Below, piece by piece: positions 33,335 through 42,038 of a stretch of DNA of 64,000 nt. The notes beneath the pieces were generated by a model. The model was not told the DNA's origin. It ran no database searches and saw only the letters and a program-made list of their open reading frames with translations. Both the position numbers and the translations under genes were made by a program. The number at the start of each line of letters is the position of its first letter. The stretch's first letter is position 1. Source of the stretch: an uncultured Collinsella sp. GTDB taxonomy: Bacteria > Actinomycetota > Coriobacteriia > Coriobacteriales > Coriobacteriaceae. The DNA lies in NCBI GenBank assembly GCA_902494035.1, contig CABURV010000001.1, positions 1 to 64,000 of the forward strand, given 5' to 3'.

Positions 33335-34756
33335 TTAGGCCATAAGCAGGCCGGTCTCCGAGACGTTCTTGTACCAGTACGCGCTCGCCTTGGGATAGCG
33401 CTTCTGGGTCTCAAAGTCGATGTAGAACAGGCCATAGCGTTTGTTATAGCCGTTGGTCCAGGAGAACTGGTCCTGCAGCGACCACACAAAGTAGCCGTCG
33501 ACGTTTACGCCGCCGTCGATTGCCTTGAGGATCCATGCGAGATGCTGACGCATGTAGTCGATGCGAGGGGCGTCGTCGATAAAGCCGTCCTCAAAGTCGT
33601 CCTTATAGCCCATGCCGTTCTCGGTGATGTAGATCTTCTTGTAGTTGGGGTAATCGTTCTTAATGCGCAGCAGCAGGTCGTAGAGGCCTTCGGGATAGAT
33701 GATCCAGTCCCAATCGGTGGTGGGTACGCCTTCGCGCACGCATGACTCACCAACGCCCTTGAGGAACCAGCGCGAGGAACCCTTGTCGCCAGTGCCATTG
33801 TGGTTGATGTCGTTTTCGCCCTCGGCGGCACGCAGGAACTGGCACTTGTAGGTGTTGACGCCCAGGCAATCGTTGTAGGGGAGCGCGGCGGTCAGCGCGG
33901 CGATGTCCTCGTCGCGGACGTCGAGCTCGCCGCCGGCGATATGGGCTAGCTTGGTCGCAGCCTCCATGGTGTCGGCTGCATAATGGCCGCGGAAGGTGGC
34001 GTCGAGTACCCAGCGGTTGTTGATGACGTCGGCCATGCGAGCTGCCTCGCAGTCGGCGGCGTTGTTGGGATCGAGGGGATACTTGGGCTCCAGGTTCTGG
34101 ACAATGCCGATCTCGCCCTCAAAGCCGCCCTCATGAAAGGCGACGACAGCCTTGGCGTGGGCCACCATCATGTTGTGCATGAGCTGGAAGGCCTTGTCCA
34201 GGCGATACTTCTCGCCGTGCGGCCAGTTGCCGACGATAAAGCTGCCCTCGGCGGTCGCGGGAATCTCGTTAAAGGTAAACCAGTGCTTGACCTCGGTGAA
34301 CTCGGCAAAGCAGAACTTGGCGTACTCGACAAAGGCGTCGATCGTCGTGCGCGTCAGGAAGCCCTCGCCGCCGTTCCGGTAAAAGGCCTCGGGCGTATCG
34401 AAGTGATCGAGCGTGACATAGGGGATAACGCCGGCTTTATTGCAGGTGGCGAAAAGCTCGTGATAGAAGGCGACACCCTCGGGGTTGATCTCGCCAGTGC
34501 CGCTGGGGAAGATGCGGCTCCAAGCGATGGAGACGCGGATACCGTTGATGCCGAAGCGCCGGCACAGGTCGATATCGACCGGGTACTTGTTGTAGAAATC
34601 GCTTGCGGGGTCGGGGGAGAAGCGACCCTGGGCTGCCAGGAAATCGTCCCAGGGCACTTTGCCCTTGCCGTGCGTACGGGTCTCGCCCTCAACCTGGTAA
34701 GCGGCGGTGGCGCCGCCAAACACAAAGCCGTCGGGGAACTGCATGGGGTTGGTCAT
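33335..34756 (-). CDS. lacG: 6-phospho-beta-galactosidase (GH1), copy 1
   Basis: This 473-residue GH1 enzyme follows LacG: FVFGGATAAYQVEGETRTHGKG, PASDFYNKYPVDIDLCRRFGINGIRVSIAWSRIFP, acid/base Glu in WFTFNEIP, nucleophile Glu in YITENGMGYKD, and phosphate-binding SWTNGYNKRYG. It splits phosphorylated disaccharide delivered by LacE into galactose-6-P (or glucose-6-P) and the free sugar. 6-phospho-beta-glucosidase activity remains possible. It is downstream of lacE copy 2 in a two-gene operon. Confidence 0.88.
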   Translation of the reverse strand: MTNPMQFPDGFVFGGATAAYQVEGETRTHGKGKVPWDDFLAAQGRFSPDPASDFYNKYPVDIDLCRRFGINGIRVSIAWSRIFPSGTGEINPEGVAFYHELFATCNKAGVIPYVTLDHFDTPEAFYRNGGEGFLTRTTIDAFVEYAKFCFAEFTEVKHWFTFNEIPATAEGSFIVGNWPHGEKYRLDKAFQLMHNMMVAHAKAVVAFHEGGFEGEIGIVQNLEPKYPLDPNNAADCEAARMADVINNRWVLDATFRGHYAADTMEAATKLAHIAGGELDVRDEDIAALTAALPYNDCLGVNTYKCQFLRAAEGENDINHNGTGDKGSSRWFLKGVGESCVREGVPTTDWDWIIYPEGLYDLLLRIKNDYPNYKKIYITENGMGYKDDFEDGFIDDAPRIDYMRQHLAWILKAIDGGVNVDGYFVWSLQDQFSWTNGYNKRYGLFYIDFETQKRYPKASAYWYKNVSETGLLMA

Positions 34757-34790
34757 GAGTCATCCTTTCTGTGGGATTCGAATAGGGAGA

Positions 34791-34817
34791 GGTGCCCGAA
34801 CTGGGGATCCGGGCACC
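34791..34817 (-). other. Intercistronic hairpin between lacE2 and lacG1
   Basis: GGTGCCCG (34791-34798) pairs with CGGGCACC (34810-34817) inside the 76-bp gap. No T-run on the - strand. It could stabilise the upstream mRNA or reduce lacG expression. Confidence 0.55.
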
Positions 34818-34832
34818 AACAGAGGGAGGAAC

Positions 34833-36620
34833 CTAGTCGAGGTTCTCGCGGAGCCACTTGATGGCGCCAGCGGGGTCGCGAGTAAGGTCGATATATTCCT
34901 TACCGCGCGGGGCGAGCAGCTTAATGCCCAGGCGATCGGTGTCGGCCTTCATGTCGTTGTAGTAGCTACGGACCTGCGGGGCAAGCACGATAACGTCGTA
35001 CTGATCCATGATGGCAGTGTGCTGGCCATAGGCGCCTGCGGAGGAAGCGATGTTCTCTCCGGTCTGCGCAGCACCTTCCTTGATGGCGTTGGCAAGCATG
35101 GCAGAGGTGCCGGCGCCGGCGCACAGGACGAGGACCTTCAGGCCATCGACGTCCTTCTTAGCGGATGCGTTGGCGGCGGGCTCGGGCTGATCGGCGACAG
35201 GCTTGCTGTCGGCGGCAGCGGCGGTCGGCTCGACGGAAGCGGTGACAGCGGCGGTCTGCTCGACAGCGGGCGCAGAGGTGCTGGCGGCGATGGCGGCAGC
35301 ACCATCGGACTCGAGACCCAGCTCGGCGGCGCGCTCGGCCTCCTGGTCGCAGAGCAGCTTATCGTACGCCTTCAAGAACGGCAGGTAGATGATGGCGTCC
35401 AGCAAGATGATGATTGCGACAAACACCAGGGCGATAAGCTGGAAGTTCGTGGTGATGAAGATGCCGATGGGGGCAGGGGTAGCCCAAGGCACCACGAAGG
35501 AGAAGCCGTTCATGCCCACGTTATCGATAAAGAACTTGGCAACACTTACGTTGACGCAGCCGGCGGCAACAAAGGGGATGAGCATGTAGGGGTTAAGGAT
35601 CATCGGCGCGCCAAAGAGCAGCGGTTCGTTGACGGCGAAGGCAACAGGAACAATCGAGGCCTTACCGACGGCCTTGAGCTGCTTGGACTTCATAAAGAGA
35701 ATCAGCAGAAGCGGCACGATGAACGTGGCGCCGGTGCCGCCGAACTCACCCACGAGCGACATGTTAAAGGTGAGGGAGTGGGCGGGGTGGCCACCGGCCA
35801 GCAGAACCTGCAGGTTCTCGGCCTGGTTGGCAAGACGGATGGGGTCGATGCCCGGCTGGACGATCGAGGGGCCGTGGACGCCGATAAACCAGAAGAACGC
35901 GGTGGCTGCCTGGATAAGGATAAGGCCAGGATAGGTTTCTGCAGCGGTGAAGAGCGGGGAGAGCAGTTTGATAAGCAGCTCGGAGAACGGAACGCCCATG
36001 AGGTTGCGCACGACGACATCGATGATGCCGCAGATGATGACAGCACCGCCAAAGGGGATGATGTCGCGGAAGTTCTGAGCGATGGCGCCCGGGACCTCCT
36101 TAGGCAGCTTAATGGTCAGATCGCGCGAGACGCAGAACTTATAGACCCACACGGTAATGAACGCGGCGATATAGGCCGAGAACAGACCGCGCGTGCCCAT
36201 GCTGGTGCAATCGAAGACCGAAAGCTCGGAGTCGTTGAACTTGGTGGTGAACTGCGTGACTGCGAGCAGCAGCATGCTGCACTGGGCGGCCACCATGGTG
36301 GAACCGTCGTTGAGCACTTTGCCGGCGGGCATGCGACGGTTCATGGAAGCCGTGAAGTTCTTGGCAGTGGTGCCGGCAACCATGATGCCCATGACGCCCA
36401 TGGTGAAGTTGTAGAGCTTGTTGCACCAGTCGATGAGCGGCTGGGGCAGCGTGACGCCGACTACGCCGGGAAGGGTGGCAATGAGCAGAAAGATCGAAGA
36501 GGTGAGGACAATGGGCATGCACCCAAGGAATCCGTCCTTGATGGCCTGGAGGTATATGTTCCTCGAGATCTTCTCAAAGAACGGTTGATGCTTTTCGAGC
36601 ATCTTTACGATGGCGTCCAT
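34833..36620 (-). CDS. lacE: Lactose-type PTS EIICB permease, copy 2
   Basis: This 595-residue EIIC-EIIB fusion starts MDAIVKMLEKHQPFFEKISRNIYLQAIKDGF, has GKASIVPVAFAVNEPLLFGAPMILNPYMLIPF in EIIC, and phospho-Cys in VLVLCAGAGTSA in EIIB. A long Ala/Thr/Glu-rich linker (about residues 440-490) joins the domains, longer than in copy 1. It heads the lacE-lacG operon and is divergent from the LacI gene at 36895, with LacI-type operators between them. AAAGGAG precedes ATG 36620. Confidence 0.92.
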   Translation of the reverse strand: MDAIVKMLEKHQPFFEKISRNIYLQAIKDGFLGCMPIVLTSSIFLLIATLPGVVGVTLPQPLIDWCNKLYNFTMGVMGIMVAGTTAKNFTASMNRRMPAGKVLNDGSTMVAAQCSMLLLAVTQFTTKFNDSELSVFDCTSMGTRGLFSAYIAAFITVWVYKFCVSRDLTIKLPKEVPGAIAQNFRDIIPFGGAVIICGIIDVVVRNLMGVPFSELLIKLLSPLFTAAETYPGLILIQAATAFFWFIGVHGPSIVQPGIDPIRLANQAENLQVLLAGGHPAHSLTFNMSLVGEFGGTGATFIVPLLLILFMKSKQLKAVGKASIVPVAFAVNEPLLFGAPMILNPYMLIPFVAAGCVNVSVAKFFIDNVGMNGFSFVVPWATPAPIGIFITTNFQLIALVFVAIIILLDAIIYLPFLKAYDKLLCDQEAERAAELGLESDGAAAIAASTSAPAVEQTAAVTASVEPTAAAADSKPVADQPEPAANASAKKDVDGLKVLVLCAGAGTSAMLANAIKEGAAQTGENIASSAGAYGQHTAIMDQYDVIVLAPQVRSYYNDMKADTDRLGIKLLAPRGKEYIDLTRDPAGAIKWLRENLD

Positions 36621-36723
36621 AGAGCTCCTTTGCTACTTGATGCGCGATGCATGTGGATGGAACTGGTCGTCGATGGATGGTCAGGACTGCCCGGAAACCT
36701 TCCTGCTTAAGGAAGGCATTGCG

Positions 36724-36822
36724 AAATGACAACGTTGTCATTTCGTTAATGACAACGTAAGACATTTTTGGAAGAGCAACAAGGATATACGGGTGAGCGG
36801 TCGATATTGTTCGGTAAACGGT
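36724..36822. promoter_or_regulatory. LacI-type operators and CGGT motifs between lacE2 and lacI
   Basis: AAATGACAACGTTGTCATTT (36724-36743) is a perfect 20-bp palindrome with the central ACGT expected of LacI-family operators. A second related site, TTAATGACAACGTAAGACAT, is at 36747-36766. CGGTAAACGGT (36812-36822) and a weaker GGTGAGCGGT (36792-36801) repeat the motif seen elsewhere. Confidence 0.75.
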
Positions 36823-36894
36823 TGATTTATCAGTCAGGCAGGTAGTGTATGCTAGAACGCAAAAACAAGCGATGTAAAACCGACTGGAGAAGCA

Positions 36895-37905
36895 GTGGCA
36901 ACGATGGACAAGAAAAATGTCTCAATGAATGATGTGGCGATTGCCGCTGGTGTTTCTCTCAAGACGGTTTCGCGCGTGATTAACGAGCCCGATAGCGTGC
37001 GAGAGTCGACACGCGATAAGGTTCATTCGGCCATGGAGGCGCTCGGGTTTCGAGCCAACTTTGCCGCGCGTTCGCTCAAGTTGGGCCGTTACGGGTGCAT
37101 CGGCGTCGTGCTGTTCCACTTGTCGGGCGGTGCCGTGGACATGATCGACGGTATCGCCGATGCCGCCGAAGAGCGAGGCTTTGCTCTTACGATGATCAAA
37201 AAGCGGGCGGGGGAGAAGATGACCCTTGCCGAAGCGGCGCGTAGGATGTCGCAGCTCCCCGTCGACGGCATGATTTTCAACCTGCGCCAGATGGTCGATG
37301 ACTTTGATACCTTTGAGGCGCCGAAAGACCTCAAGACGGTGATTATCACACCGATGGAACATCCTACCTGCTCTACCGTCAGTGACGACCAAGAGGGCGG
37401 CGCGCGCATGGCGTGCGAGTACTTCTTGAACCACGGGCACAAGAACGTGTACTTCGTCTCTGGTAAGAAAGAGTCACTGTCGAGCCAGTGCCGTATGAAA
37501 GGTTGGCGAGCGGCACTCGAGGCACGTGGCATTGAGCCGCCCGAGCCTCTGCAAGGCGATTGGAATGCGGATAGTGGCTATGCCGCGGGCCTTGTGCTTG
37601 CCGATAAGCCCGATTGCACAGCGGTCCTCGCTGCTAACGACTGCATGGCAAACGGCGTGATGATGGCTCTACGTGACAAAGGGCTCAATGTGCCCGACGA
37701 CGTGTCCGTGATCGGCTTCGACGATGAGCTCTACAAGACGATTCCCAACTCGATTCTGACGTCGGTGAAGTTTCGCCACCGCGAACTGGGCATCCGTGCG
37801 CTTAACGAGGTCGTCGCAGGTCTGGAAGCCCCGAGCTCCAGAAGTCGTACGCTCGTCTCGGGCGTGTTGGTCGAGCGTTCCAGCGTGAGGGATCTGCGGG
37901 CGTAG
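36895..37905 (+). CDS. LacI-family regulator of the lacE2-lacG1 module
   Basis: This 336-residue protein has the LacI HTH (VSMNDVAIAAGVSLKTVSRVINEPDSVRESTRDKVHSAMEALGFRAN, residues 9-54) and a periplasmic-binding-like effector domain (GCIGVVLFHLSGG, TAVLAANDCMANGVMMAL, SVIGFDDELYKTIPNSILTSVKF). It is divergent from lacE2 and probably represses it through AAATGACAACGTTGTCATTT. GTG 36895 with GGAGAAG is used; ATG 36904 is the alternative. Confidence 0.9.
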   Translation: MATMDKKNVSMNDVAIAAGVSLKTVSRVINEPDSVRESTRDKVHSAMEALGFRANFAARSLKLGRYGCIGVVLFHLSGGAVDMIDGIADAAEERGFALTMIKKRAGEKMTLAEAARRMSQLPVDGMIFNLRQMVDDFDTFEAPKDLKTVIITPMEHPTCSTVSDDQEGGARMACEYFLNHGHKNVYFVSGKKESLSSQCRMKGWRAALEARGIEPPEPLQGDWNADSGYAAGLVLADKPDCTAVLAANDCMANGVMMALRDKGLNVPDDVSVIGFDDELYKTIPNSILTSVKFRHRELGIRALNEVVAGLEAPSSRSRTLVSGVLVERSSVRDLRA

Positions 37906-37923
37906 ACGTGCTCGGCCTGCTCG

Positions 37924-38218
37924 TCTAAATCTGTAACAGGTGGGACCCGAAAACTCGACTAGGTGTTATAGATTGAGATTTTGTCTACCCAGCCATCATC
38001 TTTGTCTCGATCTGTAACAGTTAGGAGTGAAATGACCAGCCAGGTGTTACAGATCTAGATTGATTGGATTGACCCATCTGTTTGTCTCGATCTGTAACAT
38101 CTAAGCGGTCAAAAGCGGTCTACATGTTACAGATTGAGATTTTTGGCTTGGCCTGTGCGTTCACCTCGATCTGTAACAGCTGGGACCCAAAAACTCGGCT
38201 AGATGTTACAGATTAAGA
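37924..38218. repeat. Palindromic 55-bp repeat cluster 3 (four units)
   Basis: Units at 37924-37978, 38005-38059, 38085-38139 and 38164-38218, each 55 bp; spacers are 26, 25 and 24 bp. Arms follow TCTCGATCTGTAACA and TGTTACAGATTGAGA with one to three changes. The cluster starts 19 bp after the lacI stop and ends before the bidirectional terminator at 38247. Confidence 0.9.
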
Positions 38219-38246
38219 TGAACAGGAGGACGGGTGCGGTCTAAAC

Positions 38247-38290
38247 AAAATGGCCCGCGCATCACGCATCGATGCACGGGCCATTTTTTT
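38247..38290. terminator. Bidirectional terminator between lacI and lacE3
   Basis: AAAATGGCCCG pairs with CGGGCCATTTT; T8 follows on the + strand and AAACAAAA precedes it, giving T-runs for both convergent genes. Confidence 0.85.
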
Positions 38291-38318
38291 TCTGCGAGCG
38301 GCAGGTGGCGTCAGCGTC

Positions 38319-40079
38319 TTATGCCTCGAGGTTTTCCTCGATCCAGGCGACGGCACCCTTGGGATCCTTAGTGAGGTCGATGTACTGTTTGCCCTTGGGC
38401 GACAGCAGCGTGATGCCCAGGCGGTCGGTGTCGGCCTTCATCTCGTTGTAATAGGTGCGAACCTGCGGAGCCAGGACGATGACGTTGTACTGGTCCATGA
38501 TGGCGTAGTGGCTGCCGTAGGCACCGGCGTTGGCGGTAATGTCGATGCCCAGCTCGTCGGCGCCTTCCTTAAGCGCGTTGGCGAGCAGTGCAGAGGTGCC
38601 GGCGCCAGCGCACAGAACCAGAACCCTCAGATCCTTGCCCTTAAGGGCGGACGGAGCTGCGGAGGCCTCAGTGGCAGAAGCGGTCTCGACAACAGGAGCC
38701 TCAACGGCGGGGGCGGCAGCGGTCTTGACGGCCTTGGTCTCCTCGGCCTCTTCTTCGGCCAGGGTCTCGGCCTCCTGCTTGCACAGGACGTTGTCGTAGG
38801 CCTTGCAGAACGGGTAGTAGATCAAGAAGTCAACGACCAGCAGGACGACAACCAGGACCAGAGAGATCGGCTGGAAGTTGGTGTCGATGAAGGTGCCGAT
38901 CGGTCCGGGGAGTGCCCACGGCATGGCATAGATAAAGCCGTTCATGCCCAAAAAGTCGATGAAGAACTTACCAATGAGGACGTTGGCCACGGGGGCAAAC
39001 AGGAACGGGATCAGGAAGTACGGGTTGAGGATGATGGGCGCGGCGAACAGCAGCGGCTCGTTGACGGCGAACATCACGGGTACGACAGAGGCTTTGCCGA
39101 CGGCCTTGAGCTGCTTGGAGCGCATAAAGAGCAGGAAGATGATCGGGACAATGAACGTGGCGCCGGTGCCGCCGAGTTCGCCGATGTAGTTACCGAAGTT
39201 CTCGGTCAGGGCGAGGGCGGGGTGACCGCCGGCCTGCAGCGTGGCGAGGTTGGTGGTGATGTTGCCAAACAGCGCGGCGTTGAGGGCAGGCTTAACGACC
39301 GAGGGGCCGTGGATGCCCATGAACCAGAACAGCGGGATCATGAACCAGATGAGGGCGAGGCCGGCGTAGGAATCGGCAGCGGCGAACAGCGGGCTCACCA
39401 GCGTGGAGATAACGTTGGCAAACGGGACGGCCAAGCAGGTGCGGCAGATAACGTCGATGACGGCGACAAACAGGATGGAGAAGCTGAAGGCGAAGATGTC
39501 GCGGAAGTTCTGGGCGATGGCGCCGGGGACTTCTTTGGGCAGCTTGATGGTGATGTCTCGCTTAATGCAGAAGGCATAGATGTTGACCGTGGCAAATGCG
39601 GCGACAAAGGAGCTCAGCAGGCCCTTGGTGCCCATGTTGTCGGTAAAGAACACCGAGACATCGGCGCCGTCGATCTTGGCACTCGTCTGGGTAACGGCCA
39701 AGATGAGCATAGCGCACATGGCGGCGACCATGGTGCTCGTGGCGTTGATGGCCTTGCCGGCAGGCATGCGGCGGTTCTTGGAGCCGGTCAGCGCGCTTGC
39801 GGTGGTGCCGGCGACCATGATGCCCACGACGCCCATCGTGAAGTTGTAAACCTTGTTGCAGAAGTTCACGACGTCGACGTTCCACCAGTCGGGCAGCGTA
39901 AAGCCGCCGACCGTGGCGACAACGCCCGGCAGGGTCGAAATAAGCAGGAAGACAGAAGAAGACAGGATGATGGGCATTGCTGCCAAAAAGCCGTCTTTAA
40001 TGGCCTGAAGGTAGATGTTCTTAGAGACCTTGTCGAAGTACGGCTGACCTTTCTCCAAGAACTTAACGATCGATTCCAT
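38319..40079 (-). CDS. lacE: Lactose-type PTS EIICB permease, copy 3
   Basis: This 586-residue protein starts MESIVKFLEKGQPYFDKVSKNIYLQAIKDGF. EIIC contains GKASVVPVMFAVNEPLLFAAPIILNPYFLIPF; EIIB has phospho-Cys in VLVLCAGAGTSA. The linker is Ala/Val/Glu-rich. In this module lacG (40255-41697) is upstream and lacE downstream, the reverse of the other two modules. GAGGAG precedes the ATG. Confidence 0.92.
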   Translation of the reverse strand: MESIVKFLEKGQPYFDKVSKNIYLQAIKDGFLAAMPIILSSSVFLLISTLPGVVATVGGFTLPDWWNVDVVNFCNKVYNFTMGVVGIMVAGTTASALTGSKNRRMPAGKAINATSTMVAAMCAMLILAVTQTSAKIDGADVSVFFTDNMGTKGLLSSFVAAFATVNIYAFCIKRDITIKLPKEVPGAIAQNFRDIFAFSFSILFVAVIDVICRTCLAVPFANVISTLVSPLFAAADSYAGLALIWFMIPLFWFMGIHGPSVVKPALNAALFGNITTNLATLQAGGHPALALTENFGNYIGELGGTGATFIVPIIFLLFMRSKQLKAVGKASVVPVMFAVNEPLLFAAPIILNPYFLIPFLFAPVANVLIGKFFIDFLGMNGFIYAMPWALPGPIGTFIDTNFQPISLVLVVVLLVVDFLIYYPFCKAYDNVLCKQEAETLAEEEAEETKAVKTAAAPAVEAPVVETASATEASAAPSALKGKDLRVLVLCAGAGTSALLANALKEGADELGIDITANAGAYGSHYAIMDQYNVIVLAPQVRTYYNEMKADTDRLGITLLSPKGKQYIDLTKDPKGAVAWIEENLEA

Positions 40080-40191
40080 AGTTCACGCTCCTCTTTGCAT
40101 GAAATCTTAATGGCATGGACGTTGAAAACCTATATGGTCTCCCGCTTGCTAAAAGCCCGGGTGCAGGCGGGGTCGGTCCCAGGGGGAGAGA

Positions 40192-40230
40192 GGGGAGCGG
40201 CTGGGTTTGTATCGCATGGGGCCGCTCCCC
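40192..40230 (-). other. Intercistronic hairpin between lacG2 and lacE3
   Basis: GGGGAGCGGC (40192-40201) pairs with GCCGCTCCCC (40221-40230) in a 175-bp gap. No T-run. A partial terminator or mRNA-stability element is possible. No other gene is visible in the gap. Confidence 0.55.
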
Positions 40231-40254
40231 CTCGGGGGAAAGCGAGGCGATGCG

Positions 40255-41697
40255 CTACTGCGCGTCCGCTATAGTGTCGGCGAGCTCCTTGTACCAGAGT
40301 GCCGACTGCTTGATGTAGCGTTTTTGCGTGTCGAAGTCGATGTAGAACAGGCCGTAGCGCTTGTTATAGCCATTGGCCCACGAGAACTGGTCCTGCAGGC
40401 TCCAGATAAAGTAGCCCTGGACGTCGACGCCCTCGGCACGCGCCTGGAGCACCTTCTCCATGTGCTGGTCGACAAAGTCGATGCGCTCGGGATCGGCGAC
40501 GATGCCGTTTGCGTCGGGCTCGGGGTCCTTGTGGCCCAGGCCGTTTTCGGTGATATAGATGACGGGGAGGTTGGGATAGGTGGCGCTGATGTGCTTGAGC
40601 GTGTCGTAGAGGCCTTGCGGGTAGATGAGCCAATCCCAGTCGGTGGTGGGGATACCCGGCATATCGACCTGCTGCCCGACGCCCTTAAACTTAAAGCACG
40701 AGGTGCCCTTGTCTCCGGTGCCGTTAAAGCTGTTGGTGGACTCGCCATCGTAGGCGGCGATAAACGCCGACTGATAGTAGTTGAGGCCGAACATATCGTT
40801 GCGGGGCGCCGCCTTGGCGAGCTCCTCCATGTCGCTGTCCTCAACCGTAAGCGTGGCGTTGTTGGCACGCAGAATCTCGTTGATGAGTGAGAGGGTGCGC
40901 GCGGAGTAGTGACCCAGGAAGGCGCCGTCCATGATGAAGTCGGTGTAGAAGGCGTTGTACAGGTCGGCGGCGTGCTGGTCGGCGGGCGAGTCTGTGGCAG
41001 GATATGCCGGCGTCAGGACGTTGACCATGCCAATGCGTCCGCCCAGGTGCTCGGTCTCGTCAAGATCCTTATACAGGTTGACGGCGCGGGCGTGGGCAAC
41101 GAGCTCGTTGTGCTGGCTCTGGATGCCGCTCGTCACATCAAAGTGATGGTTGGGCGGGAAGTTGCCTTGGATGTATTGGGAGTGCGAGAGGCTGATGAGC
41201 TCGTTGATGGTGAACCAATTCTTGACCTCGCGGAACTCGCGGAAGCAGAACTCGGCATAGCGCACATAGGCGTCGACGGTCTTGCGGTTGAGCCAGTCGC
41301 CCTGGTTGAACAGGGCGGCGGGGGAGTCAAAGTGATGCAGGGACACATAGGGCTCGACGCCATACTTTTTGCAGCAGGCGAACAGCTCGTGGTAGTGCTT
41401 AACGCCCTCGGCGAGGGGCTCGGCATCGTCGCCGTTGGGGAAGATGCGGGTCCAGGCGATGGACACACGGATGGCGTTGAGTCCATGCTCGGCAGAAAGG
41501 CGGATATCCTCCTCGTAGCGGTTGTAGAAATCACTGGCCGGGTCGGGCAAAAAGCGACCCTGGGCGACAAGGTAATCGTCCCACATGGTCTTACCCTTGC
41601 CTGCCACCTTCGTGGAACCTTCCGTTTGGTACGCGGCGGTTGCGGCGCCCCAAACAAAGCCCTTCGGCAGCTGCTGTACGCGGTTTAGCAAAGACAT
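40255..41697 (-). CDS. lacG: 6-phospho-beta-galactosidase/glucosidase (GH1), copy 2
   Basis: This 480-residue GH1 enzyme has FVWGAATAAYQTEGSTKVAGKGKTMWDDYLVAQGRF at the start, acid/base Glu in WFTINELIS, nucleophile in YITENGLGHKDPE and phosphate-binding SWANGYNKRYG. It is the most divergent of the three copies, so its substrate may differ (6-phospho-beta-glucoside is possible). ATG 41697 is preferred over 41703 because GAGGG is nine bases upstream of it. It is divergent from a LacI gene. Confidence 0.85.
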   Translation of the reverse strand: MSLLNRVQQLPKGFVWGAATAAYQTEGSTKVAGKGKTMWDDYLVAQGRFLPDPASDFYNRYEEDIRLSAEHGLNAIRVSIAWTRIFPNGDDAEPLAEGVKHYHELFACCKKYGVEPYVSLHHFDSPAALFNQGDWLNRKTVDAYVRYAEFCFREFREVKNWFTINELISLSHSQYIQGNFPPNHHFDVTSGIQSQHNELVAHARAVNLYKDLDETEHLGGRIGMVNVLTPAYPATDSPADQHAADLYNAFYTDFIMDGAFLGHYSARTLSLINEILRANNATLTVEDSDMEELAKAAPRNDMFGLNYYQSAFIAAYDGESTNSFNGTGDKGTSCFKFKGVGQQVDMPGIPTTDWDWLIYPQGLYDTLKHISATYPNLPVIYITENGLGHKDPEPDANGIVADPERIDFVDQHMEKVLQARAEGVDVQGYFIWSLQDQFSWANGYNKRYGLFYIDFDTQKRYIKQSALWYKELADTIADAQ

Positions 41698-41815
41698 ATG
41701 CATACACCCTCTCGTCTCGCTGTTCGATATTGTGCGTTTGCGCTCAGGAGGCTCCCTGGTTAGCGTTCAGCGGTGAAAAAGCCCGATAAACACTATCTTA
41801 AAATGATTAGAACCA

Positions 41816-41988
41816 AAATGAGCACGTGAACATTTGACAATGAGCACGTTAACATCCGGCTGGGATGTATAGAAACAAAACAACTTCAAACAGCCGCGAA
41901 CGGTTGTATTTGTTCGGTAAGCGGTTTTGATTGACAGAAGTTTTCATGTTGTGGTATATGGCTCGGGTATCATGAGCACGTTATCAAT
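41816..41988. promoter_or_regulatory. LacI-type operators between lacG2 and lacI
   Basis: AAATGAGCACGTGAACATTT (from 41816), AATGAGCACGTTAACAT (41839-41855) and ATGAGCACGTTATCAATG (to 41988) share ATGAGCACGT. CCGCGAACGGT (41894-41904) and TCGGTAAGCGGT (41914-41925) are further copies of the CGGT motif. Confidence 0.7.
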
Positions 41989-42038
41989 GTATGTACGATG
42001 CGCCATGGGCGCGGGGAATAGTTGGGAAGCAGGTTAGC

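Noticed and set aside
34707..36710. 667-residue + strand ORF opposite lacE copy 2
   Set aside because: It is the antisense of the permease gene with Gly/Asp/His-rich composition and no domain; similar shadows lie opposite lacE copies 3 and 4.
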